Assembly (NCBI RefSeq): GCF_000014805.1
Contig: NC_008570.1
Span: 2,981,001 to 3,045,000, forward strand
From: Aeromonas hydrophila subsp. hydrophila ATCC 7966
Lineage (GTDB): Bacteria; Pseudomonadota; Gammaproteobacteria; Enterobacterales; Aeromonadaceae
Length of the DNA: 64,000 nucleotides
Direction: 5' to 3'
Each line of letters starts with the position of its first letter. Positions within the stretch are counted from its first letter, which is position 1. Below, piece by piece: positions 57,801 through 64,000 of this stretch. The notes beneath the pieces were generated by a model that worked only from the letters and a program-made list of their open reading frames with translations, had not been told where the DNA came from and made no database searches. A program made the translations under genes and the position numbers.

Positions 57801-59341
57801 TCTACTCCATCGAGGATCTGGCCCAGCTCATCTTCGACATCAAGCAGATCAACCCAAGCTGCCTGGTGTCGGTGAAACTGGTGTCCGAGCCCGGCGTTGG
57901 TACCATCGCCTGCGGCGTGGCCAAGGCCTATGCGGACTTCATCACCGTCTCCGGCTACGACGGCGGCACCGGCGCGAGCCCCCTCACCTCGGTCAAATAC
58001 GCCGGCTCTCCCTGGGAGCTGGGGCTGGCCGAGACCCAGCAGGCACTGGTCGCCAACGGCCTGCGCCACAAGGTGCGGCTGCAGGTGGACGGTGGCCTCA
58101 AGACGGGTCTGGACATCATCAAGGCGGCCATTCTCGGCGCCGAGAGCTTCGGTTTTGGCACCGGCCCCATGGTGGCGCTCGGCTGCAAATACCTGCGGAT
58201 CTGCCACCTGAACAACTGCGCCACCGGCGTCGCCACCCAGGATGAGAAGCTGCGCCGCGAGCACTTCACCGGCCTGCCGGAGATGGTGATGAACTACTTC
58301 AAGTTCATCGCCGAGGAGACCCGCGAGCTGATGGCCCAGCTGGGCGTCACCCAGCTGACCGACCTCATCGGTCGCACCGACCTGCTGGAAGCGCTGCCCG
58401 GCCTCACCGCCCGTCAGGCCAAGCTGGATCTCTCCGGCATTCTGGCCAGCCCGGTGGCACCGGCAGGCTCCAGCCTGTTCAGCCAGCAGCACAACCCCAC
58501 CTTCGACAAGGGGCCTTTGAACCTCAAGATGGTGGAAGATCTGCTGGAGGCGGTGGAAAACATGAGCGGCGGCGAGTTTCGCTACGACATCCGCAACACC
58601 GACCGCTCGGTGGGGGCGCGTCTGTCCGGCGAGATCGTCAAGCGCCATGGCAACCAGGGGATGGCGGCCGATCCGGTGCGGGTTCACTTCAACGGTACCG
58701 CCGGCCAGAGCTTCGGCGTCTGGAACGCGGGTGGCCTTGAGATGATCCTCACGGGGGATGCCAACGACTACGTGGGCAAGGGGATGACCGGCGGCAAGCT
58801 GGTGATCAAACCCCACGTCGGCGTGGCATTCAAATCCCACGAGGCGGCCATCATCGGCAACACCTGCCTCTACGGCGCCACCGGCGGCAAACTTTACGCT
58901 GCGGGTACCGCCGGCGAGCGCTTCGCGGTGCGCAACTCAGGGGCGCTGGCGGTAGTCGAGGGGATCGGTGACAACGGTTGTGAATACATGACCGGCGGCA
59001 TCGTCACCGTGCTCGGCACCACAGGCGTCAACTTCGCGGCGGGCATGACCGGCGGCTTTGCCTACGTGCTCGACGAGTGCGGCAACTTTGCCAAGCGCAC
59101 CAACCCCGAGCTGGTAGAACTGCTGGACGTGGCGGATCTTGCCATCCATCAGGAGCACCTGCGCGGCATCATAACGGCGCACCTCAACGAAACCGGCAGC
59201 TCGCGCGCCGAGGAGATCCTGGCCAACTTCGACTCCTATGTGCCCAAGTTCAGGCTGATCAAACCCAAGTCCAGCGACGTCAAATCGCTGCTTGGCCACA
59301 CCAGCCGTTCCAGTGCAGAACTCAGAATCCAGGCGCAATAA
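54884..59341 (+). CDS. gltB: GltB, glutamate synthase (NADPH) large subunit
   Basis: A 1485-residue enzyme that transfers the amide of glutamine to 2-oxoglutarate, giving two glutamates. The class II amidotransferase nucleophile is C13 in RDNCGFG, exposed after removal of a 12-residue propeptide. The central domain and FMN-binding synthase barrel follow ([47 protein letters not shown]). The 3Fe-4S cysteines are in [15 protein letters not shown], and a C-terminal GXGXG beta-helix carries [18 protein letters not shown] 54884 fits the E. coli start and has GGGAG upstream; an ATG at 54842 is not supported. gltD follows after 12 bases. Confidence 0.97.
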   Translation: MSLYDPKLERDNCGFGLLAHMEGEASHKLVRLAMSALARMQHRGGISADGKTGDGCGLLLQKPDSFFRAVAEEKGWHLGRNYAVGMLFLNPDPVLAQATRDIIDEELEKETLSLVGWRKVPIDTNVLGPIAKASLPSIEQVFVNAPPGWVGKDLERRLYIVRRRIEKRISDDYFYVVSLSNLVTVYKGLCMPVDLPRFYLDLADIRMQAAICVFHQRFSTNTSPRWPLAQPFRYLAHNGEINTIAGNRQWAKARSYKFATPLIPDLQEAAPFVNTTGSDSSSLDNMLDLFLAGGMDLFRAMRLLIPPAWQKHPNMDDDLRAFYDFNSMHMEPWDGPAGIVMTDGRYATCALDRNGLRPARYVITKDKFITLASEVGTWDYTPDEVLEKGRVGPGELFVVDTSNGKIWTSFEIDDDLKSRHTYKQWMDKHCKRLVPFEQMDDASTGAREFSDDQLKTYQKLFGYSYEELDQIIRVLGENGQEAVGSMGDDTPMAVLSSSQRTLYDYFRQMFAQVTNPPIDPLRENHVMSLATCIGREQNVFNETFGHAHRVLFQSPILLYSDFHQLLALEGEHYRHQVISLNFKPEEGLEAAILRICEEAKAAAKAGTVLLILSDRDVSANTLPIPAAMAVGAVQRTLVDNNLRCDANILVETASVRDPHHFSVLLGFGATAIYPYLAYETLAKQVEEGVLKMSLRQAMLNYRNGINKGLYKVMSKMGISTVASYRCSQLFEAVGLSKAVVEMCFRGVSSRIQGADFADIQQDQFNLARQAWLARKALTQGGLLKFVHGGEYHTYNPDVVQTLQTAVRSGNYADYKEYARLVNERPVATLRDLLTLKKVDNPVALEQVEPAAKLFPRFDSAAMSIGALGPEAHEALAVAMNRLGGQSNSGEGGEDPKRFGTEKNSRIKQVASGRFGVTPHYLMNADVVQIKVAQGAKPGEGGQLPGDKVTAQIAKLRYSVPGVTLISPPPHHDIYSIEDLAQLIFDIKQINPSCLVSVKLVSEPGVGTIACGVAKAYADFITVSGYDGGTGASPLTSVKYAGSPWELGLAETQQALVANGLRHKVRLQVDGGLKTGLDIIKAAILGAESFGFGTGPMVALGCKYLRICHLNNCATGVATQDEKLRREHFTGLPEMVMNYFKFIAEETRELMAQLGVTQLTDLIGRTDLLEALPGLTARQAKLDLSGILASPVAPAGSSLFSQQHNPTFDKGPLNLKMVEDLLEAVENMSGGEFRYDIRNTDRSVGARLSGEIVKRHGNQGMAADPVRVHFNGTAGQSFGVWNAGGLEMILTGDANDYVGKGMTGGKLVIKPHVGVAFKSHEAAIIGNTCLYGATGGKLYAAGTAGERFAVRNSGALAVVEGIGDNGCEYMTGGIVTVLGTTGVNFAAGMTGGFAYVLDECGNFAKRTNPELVELLDVADLAIHQEHLRGIITAHLNETGSSRAEEILANFDSYVPKFRLIKPKSSDVKSLLGHTSRSSAELRIQAQ

Positions 59342-60769
<1,428 letters not shown>

Positions 60770-60796
60770 TCTGCCGTCGTAACCAAACTGCCATGC

Positions 60797-60828
60797 AAAC
60801 AGCCCCGCTCGTGCGGGGCTGTTTTTTT
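60797..60828 (+). terminator. Terminator after gltD
   Basis: AAACAGCCCCGC, loop TCGT, GCGGGGCTGTTTTTTT. It may also end the converging ABC transporter transcript. Confidence 0.92.
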
Positions 60829-60855
60829 ATATCGCTCTCAATCAGCCAGAACCGG

Positions 60856-61617
60856 CTAGATGCTCCAACTCTCCGGCAGCCGCTCGGTGAGGGTGGAGAT
60901 GTATTCGAAGGTACGCGCCCGCTTGGGGGTAGTGAACATCTGGCGCGCACTGCCCGCCTCCACCACCTCTCCCGCCTCCAGAAAGATCACCTGCTGGGCG
61001 ATCTGGGCCGCCAGGCGCAAGTCATGGGTGGCGATCAACATGGTGGTGCCCTCATTGGCCAACTGGCGCAGCACCGCCACAACCTCCTGGGCAAGCTCGG
61101 GATCCAGCGCCGAGGTGGGCTCGTCACAGAGCAATACCTTGGGGGCCGGCGCCAGTGCCCGGGCAATGGCCACCCGCTGCTGCTGACCGCCGGAGAGGGT
61201 GGCAGGCACCGCCTGGGCCTTGTGCCTGAGCCCCACCTTGTCGAGCAGTTGCAGGGCGCGCGCCGCCGCCCGCTCCCTGGGCCACTTCAACACGGTCACC
61301 AACCCTTCCATCACGTTCTCCAGCACCGTCATGTGCGGGAACAGCTGGAAATTCTGGAACACCATGCCGGTCTGCTGGCGCAGGGCCAGCACGCTTTGCC
61401 GTGACAGATGCCGGGTAAAGTCGAGCTCGCTGCCCCCCAGCATCAGCTGGCCCGCATCGGGCCGCTCCAGCAGGTTCACGCAGCGCAGCAAGGTACTCTT
61501 GCCGCTGCCGGAGGGGCCGATCAGGGCGGTGACGCTGCCTGCGGCCATCGCCAGCCCTACCCCTTTCAACACTCGCTGCCCCGCAAACTGTTTCTCGATG
61601 CCACTCAAGCGGATCAT
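60856..61617 (-). CDS. Amino-acid ABC transporter ATPase (cystine/polar amino acid type)
   Basis: A 253-residue ATP-binding subunit. Walker A is IGPSGSGKST near residue 34, the Q-loop is MVFQNFQLFPH, the signature is LSGGQQQRVAIARAL near 140, Walker B is VLLCDEPTSALDP, and the H-loop is ATHD. The insert ELDFTRHLSRQ between Walker A and the Q-loop resembles E. coli TcyN (YecC), which points to cystine or a related substrate. Its ATG overlaps the stop of the permease gene by 4 bases (coupled). Third gene of a binding protein-permease-ATPase operon. Confidence 0.92.
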   Translation of the reverse strand: MIRLSGIEKQFAGQRVLKGVGLAMAAGSVTALIGPSGSGKSTLLRCVNLLERPDAGQLMLGGSELDFTRHLSRQSVLALRQQTGMVFQNFQLFPHMTVLENVMEGLVTVLKWPRERAAARALQLLDKVGLRHKAQAVPATLSGGQQQRVAIARALAPAPKVLLCDEPTSALDPELAQEVVAVLRQLANEGTTMLIATHDLRLAAQIAQQVIFLEAGEVVEAGSARQMFTTPKRARTFEYISTLTERLPESWSI

Positions 61618-62291
61618 AGGGCGACCTCCCCGGTCTCTTTGTGAGCCAGTCGCTGCTCCAGCTTGTCTTGCAGGGTGGAGAGTACCGAGCTGAACAACAG
61701 GTAGATGAGGGCCGTCTCGACATAGAGGATGAGCGGCTCATAGGTGACGGAGGCGAGTCGCTGGGCCGCCTGAAACAGCTCAGGCACGGTCACCGCCGCC
61801 GCCAGCGAAGTGTCCTTGACCAAGGAGATGAAGGTGTTGGAGAGCGGCGGCACCGCGATGCGCGCCGCCTGCGGCAGGATCACCCGCCACATCACCTGGG
61901 GCCAGTTCATGCCAATCGAATAGGCCGCCTCCCACTGCCCTTTCGGGATCGCCGCCAGGGTGGCTCGGATGATCTCCGAGCTGTAGGCACCGATGTTGAG
62001 GGTGAAACCGATGACGGCGGCGGTGAAGGCATCCAGCACTATGCCCGCACTCGGCAGACCGTAAAAGATCAGAAACAGCTGCACCAGCAGCGGGGTGCCC
62101 CGAATAAGCCAGACATAGAAACGGACCAGCATCACCAACGGGGCCGGACCATATAATCTGGCCAGCGCCACCGACAAGCCGAGCACGATTCCCAGCACGA
62201 AGGTAATCAGGGTCAGCGGCACGGTAAAAATAAGCCCCGCACTGAGCAGGGGCCAAAAAGAGTCGATCATTAACTGCAACCAGGCCGGCAC
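61614..62291 (-). CDS. Amino-acid ABC transporter permease
   Basis: A 225-residue HisM/TcyL-type inner-membrane permease with about five helices. It shows the N-terminal VPLTLITFVLGIVLGLSVAL and RFYVWLIRGTPLLVQLFLIFYGLP, both typical. The EAA loop reads EAAYSIGMNWPQVMWRVILPQA, the ATPase contact site. A single permease gene implies a homodimer, as for TcyL. It lies 36 bases after the binding-protein gene. Confidence 0.92.
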   Translation of the reverse strand: MPAWLQLMIDSFWPLLSAGLIFTVPLTLITFVLGIVLGLSVALARLYGPAPLVMLVRFYVWLIRGTPLLVQLFLIFYGLPSAGIVLDAFTAAVIGFTLNIGAYSSEIIRATLAAIPKGQWEAAYSIGMNWPQVMWRVILPQAARIAVPPLSNTFISLVKDTSLAAAVTVPELFQAAQRLASVTYEPLILYVETALIYLLFSSVLSTLQDKLEQRLAHKETGEVAL

Positions 62292-62327
62292 GTTAATATC
62301 CTCAGTTGTTATTATGTTGCCGCGATA

Positions 62328-63101
62328 TTATTGCGAGACGTCGGTTCCGAAATATTTCTGCGATATTTTCTGATATGCGCCATCCTGCTTGGCATTGCGC
62401 AGCGCCTGATTGATGGCGGCCAGCAACTCGGGTTGTCCCTTGGCGAGCAGGGCCCCCGATTGATCCCCCTTGGCCTCGGTGGCCGCCACCTTCAATTTGG
62501 CGTCCGGCTTCTGTTTCTTGAAGTCGAGGAACGAGAGGCTGTCGTTGAGGGTGGCATCCACCCGCCCGGTCAGCACCAGTTCGAGGGACTGGTTGAATCC
62601 CTCGGTGGCCACCACCTCGGCGCCCGATGCTTTCGCCAGCTGGGCGAAGTTGCTGGTCAGCGACTGGGAGGATTTCTTGCCCTTCAGATCGGCAAAACTC
62701 TTGATGCTGTGGTTGTCGCTGTGCACCACGATCACCGCTTTGGAGGTGATGTAGGGGTCTGAAAAGTCATACTTTTTCAGCCGCTCAGGGGTGATGGCCA
62801 CTTCGTTGAGCACCAGGTCGTAGCGCTTGGCGTCCACCCCGGCGATGAGCCCGTCCCACTTGCCCTCGACGAACTGCGGCTTCACGCCGAGACCGCTTGC
62901 AATCAGCTCGCCGATCTCCACGTCAAAGCCCACCAGCTTGCCGCTCTTGTCGTGATAGGTGAAGGGAGGATAGGCCCCTTCGGTACCGATCTTGATCACC
63001 CCGGCCCGCTGGATCTCGGCCAGGCTTGACTGTGCCTGTACCGATGTCATCAGTGCCAGCGGAAGTGCCGCCATCAAAAACAGGGAGTGCCGTTTTTTCA
63101 T
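62328..63101 (-). CDS. Amino-acid ABC transporter periplasmic binding protein (TcyJ-like)
   Basis: A 257-residue family-3 solute-binding protein. The signal peptide (MKKRHSLFLMAALPLALM, cut after VQA) is non-lipidated. The family signature GFDVEIGELIASGLG (residues about 58-72) and GTEGAYPPFTYHD are present, and the binding residues around KYDFSDPYITSKA follow the TcyJ/FliY group. The sugar-like specificity of some family members is unlikely. Cystine is the best guess, from all three operon genes. ATG 63101 follows GAGGTG. Confidence 0.9.
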   Translation of the reverse strand: MKKRHSLFLMAALPLALMTSVQAQSSLAEIQRAGVIKIGTEGAYPPFTYHDKSGKLVGFDVEIGELIASGLGVKPQFVEGKWDGLIAGVDAKRYDLVLNEVAITPERLKKYDFSDPYITSKAVIVVHSDNHSIKSFADLKGKKSSQSLTSNFAQLAKASGAEVVATEGFNQSLELVLTGRVDATLNDSLSFLDFKKQKPDAKLKVAATEAKGDQSGALLAKGQPELLAAINQALRNAKQDGAYQKISQKYFGTDVSQ

Positions 63102-63337
63102 TATTCACCTCGTTATATTTATGAACATCCAGAACGCTTGCCAACCACCACAAAATAAAACCAGCCGGTTATCATGTTTAAATTAATTGTCGGCTGAGAG
63201 AACTTTCATAATTCTTGCCGGCGGTATGGATGAAACATAACGTGGCTCATGGCATGACCCAACCATGAAATACGGGGATATTTATCGAAATAATGGATAA
63301 CGAAAAAATAGTGGCCGGACTGGCCGAGGAATAGCCC

Positions 63338-63360
63338 CGCTGGCGGCGCTCCGCCAGCGG
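63338..63360 (-). terminator. Hairpin downstream of the NTF2-like gene
   Basis: CCGCTGGCGG, 3-base loop, CCGCCAGCGG, just past the stop of the NTF2-like gene on the minus strand. No strong T run. Confidence 0.55.
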
Positions 63361-63368
63361 AAACCATG

Positions 63369-63779
63369 TCAGGCGGGTTGCGACTCCCGCGGGATGCTGG
63401 TGACCCAGTGACGACGCCAGTGCGGCGCCTCGTAGAGATCGGGCCAGAATTCGGTCTGATGGCAGATGGTATTGCCACGCACCGTGTGGAAGGTGATGGC
63501 GCGCGCCTCGACTTCACCGTCGGTGATCACCACTTCGGTCACCACCTCCCGCCCCTGCTCCAGCAGGCGGACGATGTCAAAATCCCAGGGCCCGGCCGCC
63601 GGGTAGCGCCGATTGATCTCGACGAAGTTGGCCCGCCCCTCGATCCGCTCCCCCGACTGGGGCCAGTCACAGAGGAAGTCATCGCTCAGCCACTTGGAGG
63701 CCTTGACGAAATCGTTGCTCTGCATGGCCTGCCAATAGGCCTCCACCACTGCTTTTGGTTCCATGGTCTTGTTTTCCAT
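63369..63779 (-). CDS. NTF2-like (SnoaL-type) small protein
   Basis: A 136-residue protein of the cystatin-like NTF2 fold. The start VVEAYWQAMQSNDFVKASKWLSDDFLCDWP and the later INRRYPAAGPWDFDIVRLL, VTEVVITDGEVEARAITFHTVRGNTI follow the SnoaL-like pattern of small hydrolases/isomerases or scavenging domains. No catalytic assignment is possible. ATG 63779 lies 9 bases after the O-methyltransferase stop, so the two form an operon. Confidence 0.75.
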   Translation of the reverse strand: MENKTMEPKAVVEAYWQAMQSNDFVKASKWLSDDFLCDWPQSGERIEGRANFVEINRRYPAAGPWDFDIVRLLEQGREVVTEVVITDGEVEARAITFHTVRGNTICHQTEFWPDLYEAPHWRRHWVTSIPRESQPA

Positions 63780-63788
63780 GCCTGTCCC

Positions 63789-64000
63789 CTACAACCGCAC
63801 CACCAGCCACTCCCCCTTGCCCACCGGCACCAGCGAGGTCGCAAACGCCGGATCCTGCTCCACCTGTGCCATCCACTCGGCCAGCTCCTCCCGATGGGAG
63901 ATGGCATTGTCCACCACCAGCAGACCCCGGGGGGCCAGCAGGCGCTGGATCTCGGGCCACCAGGCCTGGTAGTGCTGGCGATCGGAGTCGAGGAAGATAA
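63789..64000 (-). CDS. Class I SAM-dependent O-methyltransferase (3' end only)
   Basis: The last 70 codons of a gene that continues beyond the window. The visible peptide starts IFLDSDRQHYQAWWPEI, then LLAPRGLLVVDNAISH and ends GEWLVVRL. 'FLDSD...Y...LL.G.LLVVDN' is the pattern of YrrM/catechol-type O-methyltransferases, in which the aspartates bind the metal and substrate. The substrate is unknown. Co-transcribed with the NTF2-like gene. Confidence 0.75.
   Translation of the reverse strand, partial: IFLDSDRQHYQAWWPEIQRLLAPRGLLVVDNAISHREELAEWMAQVEQDPAFATSLVPVGKGEWLVVRL

Overview
The window reads as chromosomal DNA of an Aeromonas (gammaproteobacterium), most likely of the hydrophila/dhakensis/caviae type. 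The base composition is GC-rich. The gene order asd-fimV-truA-accD-folC-dedD, yccA next to tRNA-Ser(UGA), and yhcC next to gltBD are gammaproteobacterial arrangements. The kexin-like serine protease followed by its dedicated chaperone is an Aeromonas signature. The species cannot be fixed from sequence reading alone.

Layout. 1-2.6 kb: the 5' end of an MCR-3/EptA-type lipid A phosphoethanolamine transferase, divergent from a COG4705 membrane protein, with two PmrA-box-like sites between them, then an MFS transporter. 2.7-6.3 kb: tRNA-Ser(UGA), yccA, yccS, tusE. 6.4-15.2 kb (minus): pdxB, asd, fimV/hubP, truA, accD, folC, dedD, covering B6 synthesis, aspartate-family synthesis, a polar landmark protein, tRNA pseudouridylation, malonyl-CoA synthesis, folate and cell division. 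15.6-18 kb: pgpB, an orphan MetQ-like binding protein, and an isochorismatase-family hydrolase with a tandem duplication across its stop codon. 18.4-24.7 kb: the secreted protease Asp with its chaperone, a GH3 lipoprotein glycosidase and an AraC regulator. 25-31.6 kb: ppsA/ppsR, a small membrane protein, aroP, and a YggE-like protein.

31.6-52.9 kb (minus) is the most striking region. It is a complete c-di-GMP-controlled adhesin system: a type I secretion system (lapB, lapC, lapE), the periplasmic protease lapG, the c-di-GMP receptor lapD, and a 4224-residue RTX adhesin. The adhesin has an N-terminal retention module with an SAAG LapG-type site, 7 units of 178 residues and 8 units of 171 residues that are nearly identical in DNA, a VWA domain, RTX repeats and a C-terminal secretion region. 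At low c-di-GMP, LapG would be freed by LapD and would cut the adhesin off the surface; at high c-di-GMP it would be sequestered and the adhesin retained. A 185-residue protein of unknown function follows the adhesin.

53.3-64 kb: yhcC, the glutamate synthase genes gltB and gltD, a cystine-type amino-acid ABC transporter, an NTF2-like protein, and the 3' end of an O-methyltransferase gene cut by the window edge.

The adhesin system belongs to a known class. The points that look less explored are the PmrA-like boxes shared with the COG4705 gene, the higher-order repeat duplication in the adhesin, the strong hairpin between lapE and lapG, and the unknown protein downstream of the adhesin.
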